This document shows positions 14,177-22,730 of a DNA stretch of 23,768 nt, in pieces. The notes beneath the pieces were generated by a model that worked only from the letters and a program-made list of their open reading frames with translations, was not told the origin of the DNA and ran no database searches. The DNA lies in IMG/VR virus record IMGVR_UViG_3300030090_006193, positions 1 through 23,768 of that record. One strand, written 5' to 3'. Origin of the DNA: a virus. A program made the position numbers and the translations under genes. Numbering within the stretch: the stretch's first letter is position 1; each line of letters starts with the position of its first letter.

Positions 14177-16651
14177 ATGTCCATTGAAGCACCAACCCAA
14201 CAAGAAGTCGAAAGAGTTAGAGAACTAGCAAGACAGTTCGAAAATGGTGAGATCTCTCTTAACGCTATGATTAGCGCCTTGGGGCCTGTGCTTCGTTCTG
14301 TAGAAGAATACGCAGCAGCCTTAGCAAAAGCTGAAGCAAGCACAGCTAAGCAACTTGAATATATGTCAGAAATAGAGCAAATGGCAGAAGATGCCTCCGA
14401 AGCTCTAGAAGCTCGTTTGAGCATAGAAGGTATTGAATTAGAAGGCCAGCGTGAAAGACTTCGACTGTTAAAAGAGCAGGCGAAAACTGACATGGAAGCG
14501 GCCAAGATGCGTAACGCTCAAGGCGTGTCGCTCATTGACCAAATCAAGCAAGAAGAAAAACTTTTAAGAATTAAAGAGGAACAGGTTGCAGCAGGTCAAA
14601 ATGTTGTTCAACAGACTCAAAAAATAATAGGGGCATTAACAGGGATATCGGATTCTTGGAAAGACTCTCTTGTTGGCTCACTGCTTTTAGCTGAAGACGG
14701 CTTAAAGAAAATGGCCCAGGCCGCCAAAGAAACAATAACTGTTTCTAATGTCATGGGCTCCATGATGCAAAAAACAATACAAATGACCACAAAAATGTTT
14801 TTTGCATTTGATGAAGCCCAGGTTTCACTGGGTCAAGCCACAGGTGCCGGAAATAAATATAATGAAATGCTTGGCAGAACTTACTCTGCAAATGGCGATT
14901 TGTTTGCTTCTATGGGAGAAACCAGTGAGGTTATTGGCGGATTAGTAAATAGCTATGCTGCCTTTAACCAACTAAGCGCCGACCAACAGGACTCCATGGT
15001 CAGAACTGGCCTAATCATGCAGAAATTAGGCGTTGATACACAAACCTTTGGTCAAGTGACTCAAGAGATGGTTTTAGCTTTAGGTCAAACACCAGCGCAG
15101 GCTGAATCCTCTGCGCTGCAGTTAGCCGATTTGGGCTCTCAAATTGGTAAATCAGCACAAACAATGATGACAGATTTTACTGCAGCCACTCCAAGATTGG
15201 CTATGTTTGGTGATGAAGCAGTTGGAATTTTTGAAGACCTCCAACGAATGTCAGCTTCAAGTGGTGTGTCTATGGACACTATGTTGGGTGTTGCTAGTAG
15301 GTTTGATACATTTGAAGACGCCGGCACCGCAGTTGGTCAATTAAATGCAATGATGGGCTCTAACTTAAACATGATGGACATGATGATGGCCACCGATGAA
15401 GAGCGAATTGAAATGCTGGTTCGCGCAACTGAGGCTGGAGATCTAAATTGGAACTCTATGAATCGCCAACAACAAATGGCTGTAGCAAACGCCGCTGGTA
15501 TTACTAACATGGCAGAAGCACAGGAAATGTTTGGTAACGGTGTTGCTGGCCTGCATAGATATAGAGATGCTCAAACCGATGCAGCAACAGCGCAACAAAA
15601 TGCAGAACTCGCCGCCCAACAAAATGTGACAATAATGAATAAGCTGCTCAATACACTGGAGCGCATGTTTGCACCAGAAGGGGCTCTTTATGGCGCCGTA
15701 GAAGGGTTTTCTAATTTTATAACTACAGTGGCCGAATTCGCTCAAGAAAATAAAGGTTTAATTAAAGGTCTAGGTCTTGCTGCCATGGCTTTTTTTGCTG
15801 CATCGAAAGCCATAGCCGCAATGAAAATTATCGGGACTATCAACAATGGCATCGCCGCTATGACAACAAGGTTAGGACTTAACACTGGAGCTACTGACCT
15901 AAACAACTTATCACAAAGAACTAGAACAACAACGATAACAACATCCGATGGAGTAACCAAAACATTTACAACCACAACCACAATGAAATCCCGTGCAACA
16001 GACATAGATACTGCATCAAACAATAGAAACTCTTTATCGCTTAAGGGTATTGGTGCTGCAGCTAAAACCGCCGCTATTGGAATTGGTGCAGTTGTGGCAG
16101 CTTTTATGATTGGAAAAGCAATTGGTGACATGATTGAAGATTGGTCCGTTGGTGCTAAAATCTTAGTAGCCGTTCTAGTCGGCGCAGCAGCCGCTATGGC
16201 TGCGTTTTGGATTGCTTCGACACTTGGAGTCGCTTCTGCTGGGATCATCGCTGGATGGGCCGCTGCGGCCGGCGGATTAGGTGTATTATATGGTGCCTTT
16301 ATGGAAGATGGTGTAACCAACTATGAAGGCACTAGGCAGGGCAGGGCAGATGTTGTTGGAGAAGCCGGCCCAGAGCTTGTGACTTTGCCTCCAAGATCAA
16401 ATGTTATTACAAACGAAAACATTGAAAGAATGTCTTCAATTATGACAGAAAAAGAAGTATTACGACAAGAGATTCAAATGCAAGCCGTCGCCGCCGGCGC
16501 ACAAGCTGGCACTGCAGCAGCTGCCACTACAGCCGCAAACACAAATGGCGGCGGTAACGGTGGTCAACCTATAGTTATGAAGTTTAAGCAGAGAGAAATT
16601 GCGAGAATGGTGGGTGGCGTTATGGACGGCATGATCACCAGCAAGTCGTGA
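14177..16651 (+). CDS. Tail tape measure protein
   Basis: An 824-residue protein that sets tail length and is ejected on infection, comparable in role to T4 gp29 (590 residues). Residues 1-150 are coiled coil (VERVRELARQFEN ... RLRLLKEQAK ... KQEEKLLRIKEEQ). A long Ala/Met/Gln-rich helical part follows. A hydrophobic segment lies at about 528-555 (LIKGLGLAAMAFFAASKAI) and a second hydrophobic block at about 624-714 (AAIGIGAVVAAFMIG and ILVAVLVGAAAAMAAFWIA). They are separated by a Thr-rich stretch. Such segments may cross the host inner membrane. At 728 the sequence GEAGPELVTLPPRSNVI is the classical tape measure C-terminal motif. An Ala/Gly-rich spacer leads to the end. The start has GAGGAAAG at 14161-14168. 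Confidence 0.88.
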   Translation: MSIEAPTQQEVERVRELARQFENGEISLNAMISALGPVLRSVEEYAAALAKAEASTAKQLEYMSEIEQMAEDASEALEARLSIEGIELEGQRERLRLLKEQAKTDMEAAKMRNAQGVSLIDQIKQEEKLLRIKEEQVAAGQNVVQQTQKIIGALTGISDSWKDSLVGSLLLAEDGLKKMAQAAKETITVSNVMGSMMQKTIQMTTKMFFAFDEAQVSLGQATGAGNKYNEMLGRTYSANGDLFASMGETSEVIGGLVNSYAAFNQLSADQQDSMVRTGLIMQKLGVDTQTFGQVTQEMVLALGQTPAQAESSALQLADLGSQIGKSAQTMMTDFTAATPRLAMFGDEAVGIFEDLQRMSASSGVSMDTMLGVASRFDTFEDAGTAVGQLNAMMGSNLNMMDMMMATDEERIEMLVRATEAGDLNWNSMNRQQQMAVANAAGITNMAEAQEMFGNGVAGLHRYRDAQTDAATAQQNAELAAQQNVTIMNKLLNTLERMFAPEGALYGAVEGFSNFITTVAEFAQENKGLIKGLGLAAMAFFAASKAIAAMKIIGTINNGIAAMTTRLGLNTGATDLNNLSQRTRTTTITTSDGVTKTFTTTTTMKSRATDIDTASNNRNSLSLKGIGAAAKTAAIGIGAVVAAFMIGKAIGDMIEDWSVGAKILVAVLVGAAAAMAAFWIASTLGVASAGIIAGWAAAAGGLGVLYGAFMEDGVTNYEGTRQGRADVVGEAGPELVTLPPRSNVITNENIERMSSIMTEKEVLRQEIQMQAVAAGAQAGTAAAATTAANTNGGGNGGQPIVMKFKQREIARMVGGVMDGMITSKS

Positions 16652-16670
16652 TACATTTTTTTCTATCATG

Positions 16671-16680
16671 ACCTATATAA
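16671..16680 (+). promoter_or_regulatory. Variant of the recurrent motif (ACCTATATAA)
   Basis: ACCTATATAA in the 50-base gap after the tape measure, just before TAGGAGG of the next gene. It is one of the looser matches to the family. Confidence 0.25.
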
Positions 16681-16701
16681 TCTAGGAGGATATAATTTAA
16701 T

Positions 16702-17427
16702 ATGGCTGATTATACAACATTTGATGATGGTTCTGTAACCGCTGGTCTTGCAAACAACCGTGAACATATTATACAGTTTCAATCACTACATTCTGGTAGA
16801 ACTGTTTGGTTCAAAGCAATGATCACGCAGTATAATGAAAATTTTGCCTCCGAGTGGGAAATGCAAGATACGTTTGGTCGAATGGATCCAATTGCCACAT
16901 TTAAAAGAACTGGCAGGACGATTGATTTGGGATGGAGCGTGATAGCAGAAAGCAAAGATTCAGCCGTGGACAATCTTAAAAGAGTAAATGCATTAATAAA
17001 AATGTTATACCCATCATACTCAGGAGGCTTGTTGAACACTGCCCCTCTAATCAGAGTTAAATTTGCCAATTTGATTAGCGATCACGATGGCGGATATTTA
17101 ATATGTGCCCTCAATGGGCTTAGTTATCAGCCGGATACAGAGGACGCTGGTTTTTTTGATCCTGGCAGCGGAAAACTTTTTCCAAAAGCGATTACTTTGT
17201 CTACACAATTGACTATTTTACACAAAACAACAGTGGGCTGGGGTTATTCCGATGGCGAATTGGCTTGGATTCCTGGCGCCGAAGAGAATTGGCCGTTTGT
17301 CACCGAAGCGAGCGGCTATAATGTTACGGCTACACCAGCAGCAAATTCTGCAGCCACCGGAACTGGTCAATTAGCTCAAGAACAAGCGAGCAGTGCGCAG
17401 TCAGACGTACTCAACAATGGTGATTAA
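16702..17427 (+). CDS. Baseplate protein in the tail-tube-initiator position
   Basis: A 241-residue protein. The core reads EHIIQFQSLHSGRTVWFKAMITQYNENFASEWEMQDTFGRMDPIATFKRTGRTIDLGWSVIAES in family order. Then come LIKMLYPSY, TAPLIRVKFANLI and GYLICALNGLSY, a beta-rich pattern ending in a Ser/Ala/Thr/Gln-rich disordered tail. The APLIxVxFxNLI strand and the order tape measure - this gene - LysM protein - hub match the slot of tube-initiating baseplate proteins (gp48/gp54 in T4). I cannot show direct similarity to either. The protein probably caps the hub and nucleates tube growth; this is inferred from position. The ribosome binding site is TAGGAGG at 16683-16689. Confidence 0.55.
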   Translation: MADYTTFDDGSVTAGLANNREHIIQFQSLHSGRTVWFKAMITQYNENFASEWEMQDTFGRMDPIATFKRTGRTIDLGWSVIAESKDSAVDNLKRVNALIKMLYPSYSGGLLNTAPLIRVKFANLISDHDGGYLICALNGLSYQPDTEDAGFFDPGSGKLFPKAITLSTQLTILHKTTVGWGYSDGELAWIPGAEENWPFVTEASGYNVTATPAANSAATGTGQLAQEQASSAQSDVLNNGD

Positions 17428-17448
17428 TTATAGTGGGAGATTAAAATA

Positions 17449-17790
17449 ATGGCCTTTAGTAGATATAGAATGAACAGACCGGAAAACATTATTTCTGAAG
17501 ATGCAGATAGCACGTTTTTTGATCAAATGGACAAAAGAGGCACTTCTAAAATAGAAGCATACCCAACACCAAAAATTCGACGCCCAGGTGGTAAATACAA
17601 ATTGACAGCACATATCTGGGAGCAAGGCGATAAATTTTGGAAACTATCTTCAAGATATTATGGTGATCCAGGGTATTGGCATATTATAGCACATTTTAAC
17701 TATAAACCAACCGAAGCTCATGTTACAATGGGAGAAACAATATACGTCCCGACGCCGCTAGACGCTGTTTTATCTGATATAAGGTATTAA
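17449..17790 (+). CDS. Baseplate wedge/hub protein with LysM-like domain (T4 gp53-like)
   Basis: A 113-residue protein. After a disordered N-terminal ~45 residues, residues 47-104 form a LysM-like fold. GGKYKLTAHIWEQGDKFWKLSSRYYGDPGYW is followed by HIIAHFN, then VTMGETIYVPTP. This is the order strand, 'gdtlwkIa..yyGdp..w..I...N', 'l..G..i.iP'. T4 gp53 carries such a domain and joins baseplate wedges around the hub. LysM baseplate proteins between tape measure and hub are common in contractile phages. The short length means no other domain is present. GGGAG at 17433-17437 precedes the ATG, and the next gene starts 3 bases after the stop. Confidence 0.7.
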   Translation: MAFSRYRMNRPENIISEDADSTFFDQMDKRGTSKIEAYPTPKIRRPGGKYKLTAHIWEQGDKFWKLSSRYYGDPGYWHIIAHFNYKPTEAHVTMGETIYVPTPLDAVLSDIRY

Positions 17791-17793
17791 TAT

Positions 17794-20700
17794 ATGGCAC
17801 TCACTGTTAACGAATTTGGTAAAGTTAGATATGCCGCCGAAACCAGTGCTCAAGTACAAAACTGGATGAATAGGAACTTGCGTTGGTTTGCCGGCGCCTC
17901 TCCTTATATGCAGAATACCAAGCTAACCACTCAGTTTTGGCAAGATAAATTAGATGCTGCATTTAGAGCCAATGGTGACCCGAATTTTAATCTTAGTTTT
18001 TCGTATCTAGGCAATATGCATAATAGCGGATACCCAGGCATCATCTGTTCGTCGTTGGGCTCTAATATTGGCGAGCCCGCTGCGTTTATTAATGCCCTGT
18101 TTCAAAGGGTTGAGGGTGGGTTTGTAAACTTAAGTTCTGAAATGCAGTCTATGTTAGTTCCCTTGGTTAAAATTGATGTTCCAACGAGCGACGGCCAAAG
18201 ATTAATAAATTTACCAATAGATATAAGCCCTGGAGCCATTGAACAAGGTATACCAACTGGCGTAAATGACTGGCATGTAAAGCAAGCTGGACTTATGTCT
18301 TTCGAATGGACAGATCAGGGTAATATGCCTGGTGTGACGGGCTTGATGTTTGGCGCGAAATTAATGCTTTACTTTAATTCTGTTGACGCTTTGGTAAATA
18401 CATATACAACTGGAGCAGGAGGGGTAAGCTTTTTACAGCTTCTGTCGCCATCGCACTCAACAACCACTGAATGTGTAATAACTGTTGGATGGAACAGACC
18501 TACAATTAGCGTTCAAGATCCTAGGTATGCAGAGCTACAGGATATTTGTTTGACTCAACGCGCATGTTACAGTATGTATATCACTGGTTATGATGTTACA
18601 ATTACCGAAGCCGGCGCAGTTGAGTTAGAAGTAAATTTTCAATTAGCAACTGAAAATCTATTTCATGGCCACAACTTGGATATTTTAGAGCCTGATCCCG
18701 GCCGTGGCTATGAATCTCCTCGTTCTATTGATCTTCGAAAACGCCAAGAGGCCCTTGAGCTTGAGATTCAAGCGCAAGTTAATTTAGCTGCTAGTTTCCA
18801 AACGCTGGTTGACGTTCATGATCAGCTTTTTGAAGAAATTGCAGGTGATGATGCTTCAATACAAGTTACATACGGCCAGGATCTCAGTTGGTATGACGGT
18901 GGTTGGGATGTGACCGGTGATCCGCATGGTGACCACGGCGTCACTTCAAACTTAAATCTTACTATTGAAGACGGCGGCCGGATGGCCAATAATAGGCATT
19001 TGCGATTATACCAAGCAGCAGCAACTATGGACGCCGCCGGTAATTTATCATCATATTCGCGAGTTTTGGGCGACTCGAATGCAGTACATGATGACTACTG
19101 GATCGACTGGACAATGTATACTGATTATTCGGGGGAACAATGGTATAGCGGTGACCCAGACAGTCCAAACATGAACGCGCGATTGATTGCAGATAACTAT
19201 TTTATGTTTATAACACGCTGGAGTGAAAAGAAATTAAATGATGCATTAAGTGCGAACGCCCGAGCACAAAATGAAATTGGAGCCGCTCTTTTACAATTAC
19301 AAGCCGCCGACTATAATGTTAGTGCTTTGCCATTTAGTCATACGCCACCTCGCGAGGGCTCCAGTTCACAACACATAGTATCATTTAATTTTAATGCGAA
19401 TACGCAAAGTTCTTGGGGCACCACTTATGGTAGTCAACTGGATAACATGGCTGATCCAAGCGATACTCGTACTGAAGGCAGAGGTATATGGAGATCAAGA
19501 TACTTTGTTACTCCCGGTCGATTATTACACTTTGAAAATTCTAGAATCGCAGCAGGAGCCAGTTTTCATCATCCTGCAATGCGTTCAGGGGCCGAAGCAC
19601 TGGAAGCTGCAGCCGCCAGCACATCTGAAACAGCACAAGACCCTATTACATTTGCCACAACTGAAGAGGGCAATCAATCAAGTTTACAAGCGCTGCGAGA
19701 AGAATTAGAGATGCTGCAAGATCAAAGAATTATCTCCGATCTGAATGATGCTTTTGCAACCATTACAAACCAACTAATGAAACGTTGTGCAATAATCAAG
19801 TTTGACGTTGACAAAAACGCTATCATAAATGATCAGGAAGTAAATGAGGATCAAGATTGGTACGAGGGTATGGTAGGAACAATGATGTGGATTCATGAAG
19901 ATTCATATGATCCAATTGCCACTGGCAGAGGTTCAGGTGGTGTTATTAGAACAACTCGTGGCGCAGACGAAGATGATTTTGTATATCAGTATGCAGGTTC
20001 AGAATTCAACGAAGACGCATATGAACGTAATGCTGCTATGGATTTAGATGCAGCAGCAGATGCACTTGAAGAGGGTACTGCCACGGATCTTGTTGACGAG
20101 TATATGGCCCAGATGAACGAGTCGCTTAATGGTGGTGTTATTAGAAGCTCTCTTTTACAAGGGACATTTTATGAAGATGGCATATCCACCGGCGCAACAT
20201 ATGAATCTGTAACAGATACTAACGGTGAGGGTTTGGTTCGATGCCATTATTTTTATTTGGGTGATCTATTGGGTGTTGTATATAACCATTTTTTCCCACA
20301 AATAAAAGTACTGGTTGGGCCTATGGTTACTGGTTATGTAGAAAGCACGACTGACCCTGGTAATGGCGACTTTATTGGTGTGAGTATGGCTGACATTCCA
20401 ATTAATTTTTACAAATTTAACAGAGCGTGTGTTAGCGCCATCGGTACTGCATGGGGTCGTCAAGGAACACTACCACCACATGTGTTTATAGAACACATAT
20501 TGCAAGAGTGTTTAGTTAACTTTGATGGCTATCCATTTGGCCAGTATATTGGCAATCCTGCTAACAACTTGGCACAAACTCATGGCGCCGGCGGAACCGT
20601 AGAAGTAATGCAACAAATGGTTAGCGTAAACGCCGCGCGAGATTTCACGCTATATGGTCAGCGATATAGTCTGCAAAACTTTTATGATTGGCTTGAGCCA

Positions 20701-21246
20701 ACGATTGGTGACCCAAGACATTCTGAGAACTGGTATTGTATTTACGCTCAAAACAATCCTAACAAGCAATTAAAAGCAGAACCAGATGAAGAAGTAGATA
20801 GACAAATGGGCATCTTCCACCTAAAACACGCAGCCGATAAAGGTATAGTTAAAAATATTAGCTACTCAAAATCTGAGGCGCCAATGTTTGGTGAAGGTGT
20901 CATGGCTGCTCAATTAGATCAAAACTCTACTCAAGGCCCAACGCCAATTGCATATCTGTATAACGCAGAAGTCACAATGTATGGAAACTTGTTGTTTGAA
21001 AACGGTATGCGAGTATATATTGATCCAAGACTTCCGCGTTCTGGTATAGATGCCACCGCGCGCGCCAATTTGGGAATGTCTGGCTATTATCGAGTGGTTA
21101 GAACTGAGCATGTTATTGAAGATGGAAAATTTGAAACTGTAATTAAGTGTGTCTTGGAGACAGCATATAACGGGACTCAACCGGCCGACGCCCAGGCAGA
21201 TGTTACCGGAGCACAGCTTGACCAGCAAGCTGCTAGTGGAGGGTAA
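17794..21246 (+). CDS. Large baseplate hub-like structural protein
   Basis: 1150 residues, much longer than T4 gp27 (391). The N-terminal ~300 residues are mixed alpha/beta (VKQAGLMSFEWTDQGNMPG, GLMFGAKLMLYFNSVDAL, ITVGWNRPTISVQDPRYAEL). Two helical or coiled segments lie at about 311-351 (RKRQEALELEIQAQVNLA) and 623-668 (LQALREELEMLQDQRI). Residues 1054-1129 match the C-terminal domain of phage hub and late-control proteins: VTMYGNLLFENGMRVYIDP, then GMSGYYRVVRTEHVIEDGKFETVIKCVLE. This suggests it forms the central hub at the tip of the tail tube. No lysozyme or peptidase motif is evident, though the middle region could hide an unrecognised domain. It starts 3 bases after the gp53-like stop with only a weak AAGG, so translation is probably coupled. 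Confidence 0.65.
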   Translation: MALTVNEFGKVRYAAETSAQVQNWMNRNLRWFAGASPYMQNTKLTTQFWQDKLDAAFRANGDPNFNLSFSYLGNMHNSGYPGIICSSLGSNIGEPAAFINALFQRVEGGFVNLSSEMQSMLVPLVKIDVPTSDGQRLINLPIDISPGAIEQGIPTGVNDWHVKQAGLMSFEWTDQGNMPGVTGLMFGAKLMLYFNSVDALVNTYTTGAGGVSFLQLLSPSHSTTTECVITVGWNRPTISVQDPRYAELQDICLTQRACYSMYITGYDVTITEAGAVELEVNFQLATENLFHGHNLDILEPDPGRGYESPRSIDLRKRQEALELEIQAQVNLAASFQTLVDVHDQLFEEIAGDDASIQVTYGQDLSWYDGGWDVTGDPHGDHGVTSNLNLTIEDGGRMANNRHLRLYQAAATMDAAGNLSSYSRVLGDSNAVHDDYWIDWTMYTDYSGEQWYSGDPDSPNMNARLIADNYFMFITRWSEKKLNDALSANARAQNEIGAALLQLQAADYNVSALPFSHTPPREGSSSQHIVSFNFNANTQSSWGTTYGSQLDNMADPSDTRTEGRGIWRSRYFVTPGRLLHFENSRIAAGASFHHPAMRSGAEALEAAAASTSETAQDPITFATTEEGNQSSLQALREELEMLQDQRIISDLNDAFATITNQLMKRCAIIKFDVDKNAIINDQEVNEDQDWYEGMVGTMMWIHEDSYDPIATGRGSGGVIRTTRGADEDDFVYQYAGSEFNEDAYERNAAMDLDAAADALEEGTATDLVDEYMAQMNESLNGGVIRSSLLQGTFYEDGISTGATYESVTDTNGEGLVRCHYFYLGDLLGVVYNHFFPQIKVLVGPMVTGYVESTTDPGNGDFIGVSMADIPINFYKFNRACVSAIGTAWGRQGTLPPHVFIEHILQECLVNFDGYPFGQYIGNPANNLAQTHGAGGTVEVMQQMVSVNAARDFTLYGQRYSLQNFYDWLEPTIGDPRHSENWYCIYAQNNPNKQLKAEPDEEVDRQMGIFHLKHAADKGIVKNISYSKSEAPMFGEGVMAAQLDQNSTQGPTPIAYLYNAEVTMYGNLLFENGMRVYIDPRLPRSGIDATARANLGMSGYYRVVRTEHVIEDGKFETVIKCVLETAYNGTQPADAQADVTGAQLDQQAASGG

Positions 21247-21248
21247 AA

Positions 21249-22730
21249 ATGCCAAGTGATAACGAAATAAGAAAATCCGTTGCTAGCGGAGTATATTCAA
21301 CGAATAAAGAAAAAAAACTAAGTAGGATTTATAAAGGTAGAACATATTATAAACAAAAAAACTTGGCACCGCGCGGCAGTCAATTTAGAAAGGCTATAGA
21401 TGATTATTATAATACGCCTGATGCAATTGATTTATATTATGAAAAGCCAATGTACGGCAGGGTTGATCAAAATAACGACTTTGTATACCCCAGAAACAAC
21501 AAAATGGCCGATGTACAATCTATAGAACGAATATCTGAAGGCAATAAACATGTTATGGTTTTAGATTTCGTTGCAAAAGCATTTAAAGACATGTCTGCTA
21601 AAATTGCTAAGATGGCCAGGGCGGGTAGTTTAAGTATGGACGGAAAACTTTTGCCTGGAGGCAAATTCGAACCGGCTAAAGGATATGTTGACATAGCAAT
21701 TGGACAGAACGCTTTTTTAGATATTTTTATTGATAGATATAATAATCAAATATTAGTTAATAGACGGACATCCTTACAAGAAAAAAATAAAATAACTAAT
21801 ATTCAAGTTTATTATGAAAAAATGATAGGCTACATTGAACTTACAAATTTTAAAATTACCAAGTCTGGTCGGTTAGGAAGCTCTAGAGGTGGAATACAAA
21901 ATACTGGATTAGCCATAGAGGTAGCTGAAGTAGAGTACGGAGACGATGTGGTAAATCTTAGCGAGTTTATATATGGTGATCAAAACTTTACCAAATACAG
22001 ACATCTAGCCAGAGAATATGGATTTGCGATAGATAAGAATGCACCATATAGATTGATTGCAGACTTAGGATCGCCCGTCATGGAAGATTATATGGCCATG
22101 TATGGTACAAATATAGATATGCTGTTTAAAACTCATTATCGTCTGGCATCGGCAGGCGACATTCAAGAATTGAGAAATGTAATTTTAAATGGTTATAATA
22201 ATTTTGCAAGCTCTAATAAGATTATGAGAGATATAAAATGTAAAGTATATCATGATTCAATACACAAAGCCGCAGCCTCTTCGACTTTTTGCCCTATAGA
22301 AGATATAAACGTTATAACAGTATCGACCATCTCACAAAGGGAAACAGAAACAATGGCTACAATGGTAAAAAAACTGCCTTTGTCGATGTGGTATCAAGCG
22401 TATTTTCGCATTAGACACACAGAGTGCGGGAGCCCATTTGATGAGCCAGAAAAAAACAGACACTTAATAAATATAGAACAAATGATGGAAGTTGTTGACA
22501 AGGGCGAAGTAGTACGTTATATTAATAGGGTACTTAAACCATACATGGTAGACACATTGAGTCAGCAAGTAGCCACAATTGATGATGCCGCCAGGACAAC
22601 AGCCTCTCCTGGCTCTAACGGAGCCTCTGCGCCTTCTGGCGGCTCTTCGGGCGGCTATACAAGCTCGGGAGGAACATCTGGAGGTTCCGCCGGCGGTGGC
22701 TCCGGCGGTGGCGGTGGCGGGGGGTACTAG
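21249..22730 (+). CDS. Baseplate-region structural protein, function unknown, with Gly/Ser tail
   Basis: A 493-residue protein beginning 2 bases after the hub-like stop, with GGAGGG at 21238-21243. The N-terminal part is basic (KLSRIYKGRTYYKQKN). The middle contains GKFEPAKGYVDIAIGQNAFLDIFIDRYN and YRLIADLGSPVMEDYM, then HYRLASAGDIQELRNVILNGYNNF. The late part has WYQAYFRIRHTECGSPFDEPEKN and a helix reaching about 450. The last ~45 residues are nearly all Gly, Ser, Thr and Ala (SGGYTSSGGTSGGSAGGGSG...). I believe homologs occur in uncultured marine T4-like phages in this position but do not know their role. The flexible tail recalls linkers in exposed virion proteins. Base composition is more AT-rich than in the capsid and sheath genes. 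The stop codon overlaps the GTG of the polymerase gene. Confidence 0.65.
   Translation: MPSDNEIRKSVASGVYSTNKEKKLSRIYKGRTYYKQKNLAPRGSQFRKAIDDYYNTPDAIDLYYEKPMYGRVDQNNDFVYPRNNKMADVQSIERISEGNKHVMVLDFVAKAFKDMSAKIAKMARAGSLSMDGKLLPGGKFEPAKGYVDIAIGQNAFLDIFIDRYNNQILVNRRTSLQEKNKITNIQVYYEKMIGYIELTNFKITKSGRLGSSRGGIQNTGLAIEVAEVEYGDDVVNLSEFIYGDQNFTKYRHLAREYGFAIDKNAPYRLIADLGSPVMEDYMAMYGTNIDMLFKTHYRLASAGDIQELRNVILNGYNNFASSNKIMRDIKCKVYHDSIHKAAASSTFCPIEDINVITVSTISQRETETMATMVKKLPLSMWYQAYFRIRHTECGSPFDEPEKNRHLINIEQMMEVVDKGEVVRYINRVLKPYMVDTLSQQVATIDDAARTTASPGSNGASAPSGGSSGGYTSSGGTSGGSAGGGSGGGGGGGY

Noticed and set aside
15742-16320. A 192-codon open frame on the - strand within the tape measure gene
   Set aside because: It is antisense to a confident gene, low in complexity (Ala/Pro/Ile/Val-rich), has no ribosome binding site, and arises from the Ala-rich codons on the + strand.
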